From: Dastarcus helophoroides
Lineage: Eukaryota; Arthropoda; Insecta; Coleoptera; Bothrideridae
Length of the DNA stretch: 64,000 nucleotides
Reading direction: 5' to 3'
NCBI GenBank assembly: GCA_028583605.1
Contig: CM053336.1
Span: 22,367,004-22,431,003, forward strand
The notes below the pieces were generated by a model. It was not told the origin of the DNA. It did not search any database and saw only the letters and a list, made by a program, of their open reading frames with translations. This document shows positions 1 to 11,260 of the stretch, piece by piece. Both the position numbers and the translations under genes were made by a program. Each line of letters opens with the position of its first letter. Positions within the stretch are counted from its first letter, which is position 1.

Positions 1-733
1 AATAAGTTTTACTAATATAGGCTTGACAAGTGTCACATATTATTTATCTGTAGTTATTGCTTCACCTGATAACAAAGGCTTCCACGGCCAGAGTCAGTAC
101 AGGATATACTTCTTCCGGGATTGGACTGTGTCAAAGAACTACTAAAAGTGTTGGACGTTTCGCCCACCATCGTAGGGGGCTTCTTCAGGAACAAAGAAAA
201 GAAAAAATGAAAAACGGAATATGAGGGAATATGCAAAAAACGAAGGAATGAAAAGGCCAATTTCAAAACATCAGAACATGGTAACTCAGTATGTCCACCA
301 TACCAGAGGGGAAACTCTTCTGAATGGAAAATTGGTACAAAGGATAAGAAAGTTTAGACAGAAGAGCACGGACGGTAACTCAGTATGTCCACCATACCAG
401 AGGCGAAACTCTTCTGGAGAGTTTCGCCTCTGGTATGGTGGACATACTGAGTTACTGACTAGAAAGTCAAAATTCTAAAAATATCGAATTTTCGGGCAAG
501 ATTTCAAAAAACTGAAATGTCAAAAGCAAAAGTCAACATATTTAGTAAAAGTAAAAAATTTGAATTAAAATTTGCGCTTTTGAGAAAAAAAGTAAAGATT
601 TTTAAATTTGGGAAATGTTGAAAATTTCGTACAAAAATTATGGCATAAAAAATTAAATTAGAAAAATTAAACTGTTACATCTTTACTTCATAACAATTAA
701 AACATTTACAATAAATATCAAAGTAGTTAAACT
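1..733. other. Intergenic DNA downstream of COG5
   Basis: No gene is supported here. The stretch holds a perfect hairpin (376-454), a nearby direct copy of one hairpin arm (about 281-320), and from about 480 onward A-rich decayed quasi-repeat DNA with GTCAAAAT- and GAAATTT-like words. An open frame at 221-478 exists only because it crosses the hairpin. Confidence 0.7.
376..454. repeat. Perfect 37-bp inverted repeat with 5-nt loop
   Basis: The left arm (376-412) and right arm (418-454) are exact reverse complements around the loop TCTGG. Another copy of the left arm with one G/C difference lies at about 281-320, in the same orientation. Transcription of either strand would give an unbroken 37-bp duplex. 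Origin is unknown; it could be the joint of a foldback element or a recent inverted duplication. Confidence 0.9.
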
Positions 734-3700
734 TTAGATCAAACTTTTTAAGGCTTCCTCTAAAAACTGCGAAATTATGGGATAAATCGGATCGTAACTC
801 TCCGAATTCTTCTTCCTCACTAAAGCTTCATATCTCTGAACAGCACCAGCGACCAAATCAAGTCTATCAGCCTCCGAAACATGCTCATCCAACCAAGCTG
901 ATATCTTCGGCAAGGACCACCCAGTATTCTGATGTGGACTAGCCAAATCTGACCCAGCAAATGAAAAGAGCATAAACAAAATTGTGCTGGGGGGCACGAC
1001 GCTTCCCTCTGTGTAACTCCGCACGATTTCCTCCGCTGAAAGCGTTATTAAGGAGGCAACAGATTTTAACAGCTTGTACGGTCTACCAAGATCGATTAAA
1101 TTTGGTGAGAGGGTTTTCAGTATTGTCTCCAATTGGGCGAAATCAGCTTGAAGACGTAGTCTGCCGCCTTGGGACACCGGGCGCAGCAAGGACGTGTGGC
1201 GAACGAGAAGTTCGATGCATCTGACGGCAATCTCGTTGCACCTAAAATTGACCCATTTTTACATCGCTAATCAGATGAAATATGATGACTCACTTCGTAG
1301 ACAATACTTCTTTGTTATCAAAACTAGAAAGGTAAGTATTGTAGACTCTATTCACAAATTGATTCAATTCCCTCATGTATGGACTGCACGATAAGTGTTT
1401 TATGTTTGAGACATGCAGCTTGGCCCAGTCTGTTTCCAAATGGATGGTAACAATGACGGTTTCTATTGCCGAATTTATGGAAACTGAAATTTTAAAATTT
1501 TGCTACAACAATTTTAAACCTTTGTCAGAACCAAAGTGCACACCCCGCAAGGTAAGTATTTTTATTAGAGATTCTTCGAAGTTTTGGCCAAAAAAAAATA
1601 GTTTGTGACCCATTAGGTGAAGCTTCAAATTTCTGGTTAAAATTCGGAATTTTTAGAAAAAAAATTTAAATTTTGGGGCAAACACGTTTTTAGTTTTAAA
1701 TTTAAACAGAAATTCCCTGTTTGAATTTCGAACAAACTTTTCAAACAAAAAAATATTTCAGTTTAATTTGGAAAACTGAATTTTAAAATGAAATTGTCAG
1801 AAAAAAGGGAAATATTTCTAATTTATTTTCGCATATTTCGAATTCGAATTAGAAATCAAAACTGGAATAAAAATCGAAATTTGGAAAAACAAACCACACA
1901 AAAAATCCACATTTCCAGTTTTCAATAGAAATTTTAAAAAATAAAAATTATAATAAAATAAAAATTGCAGGCCTAAACTCAAAATTTTGAGAAGGAATCG
2001 ACATTTCGAAAAAAATCCTAATTAATGTAATAAAAAAATGATAAAATGTCGAGTTTATTTATCAAAGTCGTTGAAAAAATGTTCCAAAATTAGGGGTTTA
2101 AATTTGAACTTTTGAGGTTAAAGTCGATGGTTAGAAAAAATCGATATTTTTAACTGAAAGTCGAACGTTCGCGTGAATTTCAAGTCATTGTTTTAAGAAA
2201 AAGTCAAAATGAAAGAAAAAAAAGTCAAAATGAAAGAAAAAAAGTCAAAATGAAAAAAAGTTGAATTTCGGAATTTAAGTCAAAAGTTTGTAATTAAAGT
2301 AAAGTTCAAATTTCTGTAAAAAGGTCAAAAAATGGAGATAAAAATTGAAAAAGCATTAGTATTTAAAAAACTCGAAATCTGTGAAAATATAAAACATTTT
2401 GGGGAAAATCTGAAACTCTCTAAAAAAGTCGTAATTAGAATTTTTCGCTATTGAACTGAAACTGAAAATTTCGAAAATAAAAATGAATTTCGAGATTTAC
2501 GAGTTTTTCAAGAACTCATTTTTTTTTAATTCTTAATTTACGATTTCAACAATACACAGTTAAATCTTTCGACTTAAAGTATTAAAATTTTCGACTTTGT
2601 TTCTGAAATTCCTTTCAAAAATGTCCCGAAATTAAGAGTTTCATTTCGAACTTTTGAAGTCAAAGTCGATGTTTAGAAAAAATCGATGGTTTTACATGAA
2701 AGTTGAATCTTCAAAATTAAAGCTGAAATTCCAGTTTGAAGTGAAAACGAAGTGAAAGCTTCGAAGTTAAAGTTGAAAAACTCGAGATTACGAGAAAATG
2801 TCTAATTTTTGAATTTCAAGTCATGGTTTTAAGAAAAAGTCAATATGAAAGAAAAAAAAGTCAAAATCTATGGAAAAATCAAAAAAAATTTGGGGAAAAT
2901 CTGAAACTCCTTAAAAAGGTCGTAACTGAACTGAAACTAATAATTTCAAAAATAAAGATGATATTTCGAGATTTACGAGTTTTTCAAGAATTCCTATTTT
3001 TAATTCTAAATTTACGATTTTAACAATTCACAGTTGAATCTTTCAACTTAAACTAGTCAAATTTTCGATTCTGGTTTCTGGAATTCCTTTAAAAAATGTC
3101 CCGAAATTAGGAGTTTAAATTCAAATTTTTGAGGTCAAAGTCGATGTTTAGAAAAAATCGGTGTTTTTAACTGAAAGTCGAATCTTCAAAATTTAAGTTG
3201 AAGTTCCAGTTTGAAGAGAAAACGAAGTTAAAGTTTTGTGATTAAAGTTGAAAAACTCGAAATTACGAGAAAATTTACACGTTTTGAGTTTCAAGCCATG
3301 GTTTTAAAGAAGAGATGAAAATTGAAATTTTGGGACTAAAATAAAAATTTTGAAAAAAACTCAAAAGATGTAATTTTTCCTCCAAATTTGAAGCAATTTT
3401 TGATTTTTAATTTACTTTTTGAAATCGCGTATGTTAACTTCAATATTGAAACGAAATGTAATTATAAAATTTAGTTAGGAATTTTCTAGAAAATTTGATA
3501 TGGGGAAGCGGCCGCGATAATCAATCAAACGGCAGATAAGCGTTCCAGAAATTTCGGCAAACGATAAGTCTTATCTGCTTGTTCCTTCTAGAACCTGAAG
3601 CGGGACCTATATAAGGCGGTCGCTTTTCCCTCAATTAATTAGTTAGAAGTCAATGAATAAGTTAATTAATTAAAGTGTGTTAGTGAATTGTAGTGTTCCG

Positions 3701-6700
3701 AGTTCAGTTCTGAAATAAAGTGGTTACAATTCACCAAGTGTTAATCATTCGAACCGATAACGCGCAACAATATTAAAGAACATCGATCAATAGGTCTTAA
3801 ATAGTAATAATGAAAATAGTAATAATGAGTTGAAATTAACTTACCTATTAAAGGTTGCAAAATCATTACTGTTAAATTATCAAGATTTTGGAGACTTTCC
3901 TTCACAACGCTTACAGCTTTGACAGATAAACTGTCTTTCATGTTGAACAAAATTCTATTAATCTGCGTTTGAAAGTAGTACAGGGAATTCGCTAGTTGTA
4001 CGTTTTTCTGTTGCCCTGTATTGGCACTTCCGCCTAAAACACGTCGGTTTCAATTCGTAATTCATCTTAATATATTCTATACTCTGCTTCACCTATAACT
4101 TGCGCCGCCTCTGGTCCGGTTTCAATTTGCTGTTCACTTTTAACGGCGAACAGCTTAATGCATTTGGAAACATTCTTTGCGATTTTTTCGCTCAGATTCT
4201 CCTCTATTAAAGCCACGCTCAAGTCGCTAAAAGTCAATGTTGAATAAGAGGGGGAGACCTAATAACTTATCCCATTTTTACACTTTGAAATTTGTGTTGA
4301 AAATAGTGCTGTGTTTTTTGTGTTCTACTTTTTGACTAAATGAAAAATTCTGGTGTCAAATAGTTTACACCAACTAAGCGCAAAGTGCCAAAAATGGGGC
4401 ATTAATTATAATGACCCTGTACCTGGATATTATTCTGACCAATTTATCGATTTCATCATTTGTTGGCAAGTTATTTTCAGCAGCAAATATTGCCTCAGTC
4501 GGTTCCAAGATTTTCCTCAGCGAAGTCGATAGATATGAATTTTCACACTTTTCCAAGACATGCCGGCTAAAAAACTAAGTTTTACGACTGAGTAACAAAC
4601 GAATTTCAACATACTTGAACTCAAATGGTTTATAATTCAGTTTCTTGGTTATTTCACAGTATGCCTTGAGCAATCGGGGGTAATCCTCCTCTAGCATTTG
4701 TTGGACGGCAGGCGACGCCTTGTTAATCTCTTCTTTAATCATTAGCGACAAATCTGCCCAAAATTTCGCAGCCACTGGATTATCCGCGCAAGCATTCAAA
4801 TTATCGTAAGTGAATTGTAAGAATTTAACCTGAAAGTAGCGATATATTTCTTGTTAACTAATAATGCCACCGCACCTGCTTGCATTGCTGGAATATTTCC
4901 TCCCCAAATGCTTTCTCCAATTCCACCCAAACCCTGACACGAAAACCCTGCGAGCTCGTGAGGGCTGTCCTCCCTGGGCCAACCTTAGATTTAATCGAAA
5001 TATCAGAGCCGACCTCAAAGGCATTTTTTAGGCTCTTTTTGCAGTCTAGTAGGGCGGAGTCAATTTGGGTTTGCAAAACGCTGGCGATGGTTCCCAAATT
5101 TATGAAAATCTAATCATCATGACTTTTTAATACACTAAAAGATTTGCTTATGGGTCCTTACTTGTAAAGCTGTCGTTGTTTGTGCGGTATTTTCATTGAA
5201 AATGCCCTGATTTAGGGAGCCTGTGGCCAACTGGACTACTTTCTGTTGCTGCGTCCTGATGTTTCTAAGTTCAGATGTTACGGCATCGATTCCTTCGAGG
5301 TTTTCATCAGCTGCTAACTGTTCTAAATAAAAGACATGAACCAATCTAACTAGTTGCAATAATAAATAGCCAATTCGACTAATGTAATTCCTCACTTTTG
5401 AAGAATATTATAATTTCCGATAAAAATAAAATGGTCAATTCAACTTACCTAATTCCTGTAGTACAACCGCCTTTTGAATTGGGTCATTAACATTGCATAA
5501 TCTTTTGCCTAATTGTTGAATCCTATTAACTTTCCTTAATATATGGCTTGCAATATGCAAACGCTCTAGAACTTTTGTGTGTTTTTCCAAAGCTTCGTAT
5601 GGCCCTTGAATCTAATAAAAGTGCATAAAAAATAAATCATACCTCGATTAACGTTCCTCTGCTAACGAAAATTCGATATAACGAAGTCCTCAGTTTAAAA
5701 CGTGTTGACAAGTTAAAGCAAATGACAAAACTACTAAGTAACAAATTATTTTTTAACTTCGGCGAATAAAATTGACATTAATTGATTTAATAAAAATGTT
5801 TTACAAATACAATAAATGTGCGCTTATAACAAACACGCTTATTACGAACTTTGGTTTATAACACCAATCTGTAAGCTATGGACTGACAATTAAAGTGCTA
5901 CTATTATTTATCCTTTAATACGAAGTTCCCTTATAATGAACTGAGTTATTCGGTCACTTGAAGTTAAGTATAAGCGGACATAAGTGTAAATGTAAGAATT
6001 AAGTTGCAATTTCGAGATTAAAGTCAAAATTCTGAATTTAAAGTTGAAGTTAAAGTCAACAATTTAAGATTTTGACTCTTTTAGAACTTTTAATTAAAAA
6101 CTCATTTTTACAAATAATTTCGAAATTTTGATCTTGAAGAAGAAACTGTGAAAGTCAAAATATTTTAATTTCAAAGTTGAAACTTAGGGATAACTGTCAG
6201 GATTAAATTTGAAAGTTTGAGAAAAAGTGAAACAGCAAAAATGTCAATTTTTAACGATTCTTTCCAAAAAAATTTTGTTTTTTCCTTCAAAATTTCTAAA
6301 TTAAACACGTATTTATATTTTTTTCTTAAAATTTCGAATTTAAAATGAAATTTCTGCTTTCTTCCCTAAGTTTCAACTTTTTTCCAAAACCTGGAGTCAA
6401 ATTTTTAAAATTTGGAAAAAACATTTTGGTTGAACGGGCTGGTCCTTTGTTATCATTAAAAATGAATACACAAATTTGTCCCCTGAAACCAAGAAAAAAA
6501 CACAACAGTTGCTCTAAGAGCAACTCTGTTGTTGTTGTTTGTTGTGTTTTTTAATCTTTTTTGGTTTCAGGGGACAAGGTTTGTGTATCAATTTTTGGAA
6601 AAACATAACAGGGCAGAATCCCGGGAAAGGTCCAAAGATGAAATTTTAATTTAATCATATATTACCTGATTTCTTAACCTTTCTGCATTTGCAAGTAAAT

Positions 6701-7013
6701 TTTGAACATGTACATGCATGGATGCCAAGGCATTTTCAAGTTTAGTAGCATGGTGACCTTGTCTAACTAAATCATTATGTTTGTCCAGCACTTGCTTCTG
6801 TAACTCCTTATTTAACAGTTCGATAGCTTCCCCTAATTTTTTAACTTGCTCAGTAATACTTAATGACGTTGACAAATCAGACTTAACATTCGACTGTAGG
6901 AAGTACTTGTAAAATTCTACAAATTAGCAGCTTAAGTTGTTTAAGAGTGAAATTGTTTCAACTGTACCATCGTTTTCGATTTGATGTATTAATTCCAAAT
7001 CTTCATTACTCAT
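734..7013 (-). CDS. COG5: Conserved oligomeric Golgi complex subunit 5
   Basis: COG5 belongs to lobe B of the COG tether, which guides retrograde vesicles within the Golgi. Eleven minus-strand coding exons with matching phases give 744 aa: 7013-6968, 6916-6666, 5611-5449, 5322-5162, 5109-4876, 4829-4615, 4566-4423, 4226-4093, 4033-3845, 1483-1294 and 1241-734. The start MSNEDLELIHQ is the first ATG before an exon reading EFYKYFLQSNV. Family landmarks include coiled-coil residues in exons 2-4, the stretch KNVSKCIKLFAVKSEQ in exon 8, and a C-terminus reading LLRPVSQGG, then LQADFAQLE, then YPIISQFLEEAL. Length is close to that of fly COG5 and shorter than human. Most introns are 46-59 nt, but intron 9 (1484-3844) is 2.4 kb and repeat-filled. 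The 5' end faces the mTERF gene. Exon limits rest on splice consensus and family comparison from memory, not on transcripts. Confidence 0.95.
1620..3480. repeat. Decayed purine-rich quasi-repeat block in COG5 intron 9
   Basis: Words such as AAAGTCGAA, GAAAAAAAGTCAAAAT and CTCGAAATTACGAGAAAAT recur with variable spacing, often as approximate second copies. For example the text around 2640-2760 resembles that around 3110-3260. No coding signal is visible. It belongs to the same class as other blocks in this window. Confidence 0.6.
3490..3776 (+). mobile_element. LTR-like segment (probable solo LTR)
   Basis: This GC-richer island inside AT-rich intron DNA has the layout of an LTR promoter on the plus strand: paired GATAAG/CTTATC words, a TATA box (TATATAAG at about 3608) and AATAAA at 3714-3719, about 105 bp downstream. 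A plausible 3' end is GCGCAACA near 3770. Exact ends and a target duplication could not be fixed, and no retroelement coding sequence adjoins it, hence 'solo'. It lies antisense to COG5. An unrelated promoter or non-coding gene is the alternative. Confidence 0.5.
5640..5990. repeat. Possible pogo/Tigger-like DNA transposon remnant
   Basis: The segment lies in COG5 intron 2 and has repeated TATAACGAA-type words in both orientations: ATATAACGAAG near 5688, CTTATAAC near 5823, and TACGAAGTTCCCTTATAATGAA near its right end. Such words recall the termini of pogo-type elements. No transposase is recognisable and no target duplication was identified. Confidence 0.3.
6427..6600. repeat. Foldback copy of Penelope-associated terminal repeat
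   Basis: Two inverted arms carry the family words CCCCTGAAACCAAGAAA and TTTGGTTTCAGGGG, flanked by GGCTGGTCC- and TTTGTGTATCAATTTTTG-type sequence. They meet at the palindromic centre GCTCT-A-AGAGC (6511-6521). The same terminal sequence flanks the Penelope reverse transcriptase relic at 13,195-13,755. The repeat lies in COG5 intron 2. Confidence 0.7.
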
Positions 7014-8494
7014 TTTTTTCAACTTGCAAAGAGTAATATTACCAGTTTCACTGAGATCAGAAATATCACGATTGAGCACAGCGGTTTAATTCACATATTT
7101 TACTGCAAACTTAAAACAATTACAAGAAATTGTATTTCCAAAATCAAAACTTAACCTGAATTATGATATTGCAAACGTAAACTGAATCGAATATTACCTA
7201 CGTGCAAAAGATCTACTAATTGACAGCAACAACCCAAAGCAGTGGCGTGGAACCAGCGGGGGAAGTGCCAGGAATGAGATACAAAACAATTCTAAATCAC
7301 GATACATTCAGTGCATCGAGCATTTAAGTAAGATCATAATTTTTGAAAAAGCAAATTCGAATTAATATACTAAAAAAAGTTTTAACAAACTTTCAGTTCT
7401 AAATTTAAACCTTCAATTTTTTTCTTGAAACTTCAATGGAGAAAGTGAAAATCTTAGAAATAATTTTAATATATTATTTTTTAAAAATCATTTTTTTAAT
7501 ATTGGGAAAATGTAACTTTTTTTTCAACATTTTTTTGAAGATAATAGGGAGCTTTATGCAAACCTAAAAATATTTTTCTTTGCATTATCATTTATTGAAT
7601 TGATTCAACCAGTGGACGATCTCGATCGGCCGATTAAAAATCATTTATGTGAGGCACGCCTTAACAACCTTCAGAGCTGGCCCTGTTACCGTCGAGTCTG
7701 TGTGGCCAGGTAAAAAAAAAGACCTCAATACTACTTTCAGATTTTGACGACCAAAAAAGGCAAAAAAATTAACAAAACATCGTCTACAAATGTTCTTCGT
7801 CTATCATTAAATTGACACAAAAGTTACTTTTTATGTTGAATCCCCCAAAATTATCGTAAATGACCATGTGCGTATATAATTATATTCGGCGTATTCCCTG
7901 AAGTTAAGAGGAATGATGGCTTTGTTTTAAGACCTTATCGCCTTTTTATGTTTTGTTTAGACTAGAACCTCATGGAGTGCATCTGACACAGCCTATTCAT
8001 TCTTAGTGTATTTCAAATTAATATAGTCATAGTTCGTAGCTTAACTTTTGTCAGTTCTTATTATTAATAACTAGAGAGCTCAACCAAATGTAAGTGTTGT
8101 GTTCAATGAAGTAAATTTTTTTAAAAACTATTTGCTATTAGTTTGAACTTAATTATATGCACTATCGTAGATCGTACAGGACCTGAAATTATCGTAAAAA
8201 GAGTAATTATCGTATATCTGGCAAAACTGCGTCGAGTCACCAGAAACTCATAGAGTACTTCGTAGATTATTTTCACGGTAGTTCAAAATCTGTAATTACC
8301 TAACCTCACAATTGTGTCTACTTTTTGTACAAATTGGGTTTGGGTGCTAGTATGTTTTCTGCAACAAAAATCAGAACCCAACAGTGATAATTGGCCAAAA
8401 AAATTATAGCAGCATTCAAAACAGTGTTACCTTATTTCTGCATATTGTTAATTTTGTAACTCTTTCATCGAAAGATTATAGCTCGTCTAAAACG
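7014..8494. promoter_or_regulatory. Divergent intergenic region between COG5 and mTERF gene
   Basis: The starts of COG5 (minus) and the mTERF-type gene (plus) face away from each other, so this 1.5-kb interval should hold both promoters and 5' UTRs. I see no convincing TATA box or conserved element. The middle (about 7240-7700) has a few higher-complexity words that may be transposon debris. No RNA gene was recognised. Confidence 0.5.
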
Positions 8495-10159
8495 ATGGCA
8501 ATGTCCAGTATTAGATATTTTCGCTCGCATTTGCTAGCTAAAAGATTCGGTGTATTTTGTAAACAAATTGAAGCGTCATTTTCGACCTTAGAGGAGTCGG
8601 AGACTACCCATGTGTCTAAAGATGAACGTTTTAAATGCTCACATCAAAACACCTTGCAGAACCTACAGCAGATTTTAAGGGTGAAACCCGTAGTGGCGAC
8701 TGATATGTTGATGAAAGAGAAATCTTTGGCAAAGAAGAACTTTTTTGATTTAAAAGCCAATATTAGGGTGTGTGTGGCTAATCGAATTAATAAAACGACT
8801 ATAATAAACCATCCTTATATATTAGGAGTTGAGGATTTGTATGAAAAAATAGAGGAACTAAGACATCTTGAATATGATATTAATGATACAGTGTTATTAG
8901 CGGATATTCCATTTAGTAAATTGCGAAAATTTGTTGAGAAAGAACTTGAAAATAGAGGGAACGGAAGACTTAAACAACTTTCAGAATTATTGCAGGTTTG
9001 TACTTTGGAATATTAAACAAACATGGATTCATAATTGAGATATTGTTAAGTGAGTGTAGCTTTATATGGCGCTGCTACATTAATAAATTTAATTTTAGAT
9101 CCCTATGAAAGAAATTTGTGAAAACATTCATGAAAAAAAGTTTCTTCTTGGGATATCGATTGATAATTTAAAGAGAAAGGTGGCTCTTTTACAAAGTATG
9201 TGATCAGAAACACAGTGTTTCAAACTGTCTTGTTAATAATTTTTTTAGCATTTGGGATAGGTCCGGAAGATATCGTTAATGACCTGTGGGTTCTACGATA
9301 CACTGATGAAAAAATAAAAGATCGACTTGAATTTGCACGAAGCAATAAGGTAGAACAGTTGAAGCCTTGGATGGTTAGGTCAAAGAGTTCAATTTTAGAT
9401 AGGTAATGATTAGTTTTTTAATACATTTTGCTTCTTAACACTTTCAGTGCTGATGAGCTAGGGTGTGTCATAAAAGAGTTTCCAGTGAATCTGTTGACAC
9501 ACCGTCTTACCCTTGGATCAGTTGAATGTTGTTTCAGGATTTTTAGTACTAATTCACTGAAGATGTTTGTGGGATAGGTTTGATTCATTCATAAAGGTTG
9601 TTGTTTCAAAATCGAAAGTTTTTGTATCACGATTTTAATAGTTTTTACCAAATAATTTCATCTATTAATAAAGCCCTTGCAAACCATACGGAACATCACC
9701 CAATATTAATCAACATTGAACGTGTTAAGTTTAAAATTATTGATTTGCCAGACTTTTTAGGTGTAATTTTTTAGGTATTTTAAAAGAAGATCGGATAACA
9801 AACAAGTTTTAGGGGAGCACTCACTGACTGAATACCTATCTGAAAGGTTAGAGTGCCCAGAAGACCAAGTTAATGTATTAATTTACAAATTACCAGCTAT
9901 AAAGAATAAAAGTTTGATTAAACTGAAGGAAATAATAGATTTTTTGTTTGATAAGGGCTTTAAGCCTTATCACATTTGTAGGGTTCCTAAAATTTTGCTA
10001 CACAGTGTAGAAACTACGAGGAAGAGGATAAAGGAATTGGAAAATGAAGGAATGAAAATCGATAGTTTGTCAATTCTCACTAAAAGCAAAAAACAATATA
10101 TGCAATTTTATGAAGCTCTTGTTAAAAGTAATAAAAAATTAAAGGGAATAAACAAATAA
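8495..10159 (+). CDS. Mitochondrial transcription termination factor (mTERF family)
   Basis: mTERF proteins bind mitochondrial DNA through repeated helical modules and control termination or initiation. Four exons (8495-8995, 9099-9195, 9249-9402, 9775-10159) join in phase to 378 aa. The chosen start, MAMSSIRYFRSHLLAKRF, opens a basic, Ser/Arg-rich leader typical of mitochondrial import. An upstream in-frame ATG at 8384 would add 37 residues that do not look like a leader. Family-like segments are LLGISIDNLKRKVALLQ, then FGIGPEDIVNDLWVLRY across exons 2-3, and GFKPYHICRVPKILLHS in exon 4. The best match from memory is the insect mTTF/mTERF1-type protein; mTerf5 is the main alternative, so no symbol is given. 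The poly(A) signal AATAAA is at 10287-10292. Intron 3 holds an odd in-phase open segment. Confidence 0.85.
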
Positions 10160-10700
10160 AATATGGTTTCCTTTAAACATCAAAGTCAAAAAAATGGACT
10201 TTTCCCTTTTGCAACAAAGATTATTGATATTTTTAACCTTATTTTGTGAAATTCTTCGATATTTACAATTCATAAATTATATTAACAATAAATATAGTCT
10301 GATAGTATCCAACAGTTGATCAAATATCTTATGTTTTAATATTTATTGTTAAGATATTTTATGAGCTATTAAAAATTATTTCAAGGGTTTCACCTTGGAT
10401 TAGGTTTGCTCAACAGTTCTGTTGGGCAATACTGATCATAATTTGACAGTAAATATGAAATTTCAACAAAAAAAAATGTATATTTAAAATTTTATACAAA
10501 GTTAAAAATCAGTTTGAAAGCGTTAAAGCAAAAATATATCGGTATTTATTTTAAAGTGAAATATTAAACACCCTAGAATGCTTTATGGATTTCTGCATAT
10601 CTTTAACCAACTGAAATCTGATATGGATACCTCAACTTATTCGGAACACTCTTAGGTGGATGATTATTAATTCTAAGAAAGGGAGTCAATCTCTATTCTG
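10160..10700. other. mTERF gene 3' UTR and AT-rich intergenic DNA
   Basis: The stretch contains the poly(A) signal at 10287-10292 and otherwise AT-rich sequence with no coding signal. Confidence 0.6.
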
Positions 10701-11260
10701 AAAATAGGTTTTAAGGGGTTAACGTTGACTCAGGGGTCTGTTCTGTCTTCTAGTCTATTTCTGTTACGATAAATGATCTCTTAGCTTCAACTTTCAATCC
10801 TATATACAGCTATGCAGATGATAGTAACCTTGTGTCATCTTTTTTCTCCGACAAACCATTATCTATCGCTGCTTCAGATCGACTAAGGGAACATCAGATA
10901 CAGACGATTAATCAGAATCTTCTATCTAGATTATTTTGGAATGAGGTGAGAACAATTTGGTCGACTTCAACGCTTCAAAAACTCAGGCCGCGGTTTTCTC
11001 TAAGAAAACATCAAGGGATAATGCAACAAACATACTAATGGACGGTAAAATCCTTCAGATGAGATCTAATCTATCTTCCCTAGGAGTGAATGCAAGCACT
11101 AACTTCTCTTGGGACGATCATATGCGCGACATGGATATTAACAGAATTAAATGAGTATGTGATAAAATAGATCAGATGTATTTGGAAATAATACGATAAA
11201 GACTTTGTTTCGAAAGGACGTTAATGATACAATTTCGTCGCGACAACACACACCTGAGAC
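10700..11260 (+). mobile_element. Non-LTR retrotransposon (LINE) reverse transcriptase relic
   Basis: Conceptual translation gives an INDLL-like segment, then YSYADDSNLVSSFFSD, the YADD catalytic motif of reverse transcriptases, at about 10800-10860. After a frame change near 10945 it continues VDFNASKTQAAVFSKK and then SLGVNASTNFSWDDHMRD, as in insect Jockey/R1-like LINEs. Stops and frame changes occur throughout, and only the palm-domain end of the transcriptase is present. The element is therefore dead and truncated at both ends. Clade assignment is uncertain. Confidence 0.8.

Noticed and set aside
221..478. Open frame of 85 codons
   Set aside because: It is produced by reading through the direct and inverted copies of the hairpin repeat; no protein family resemblance.
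3740..3760. tRNA-like word TTCGAACC
   Set aside because: No matching acceptor or anticodon arms; it lies in the LTR-like segment.
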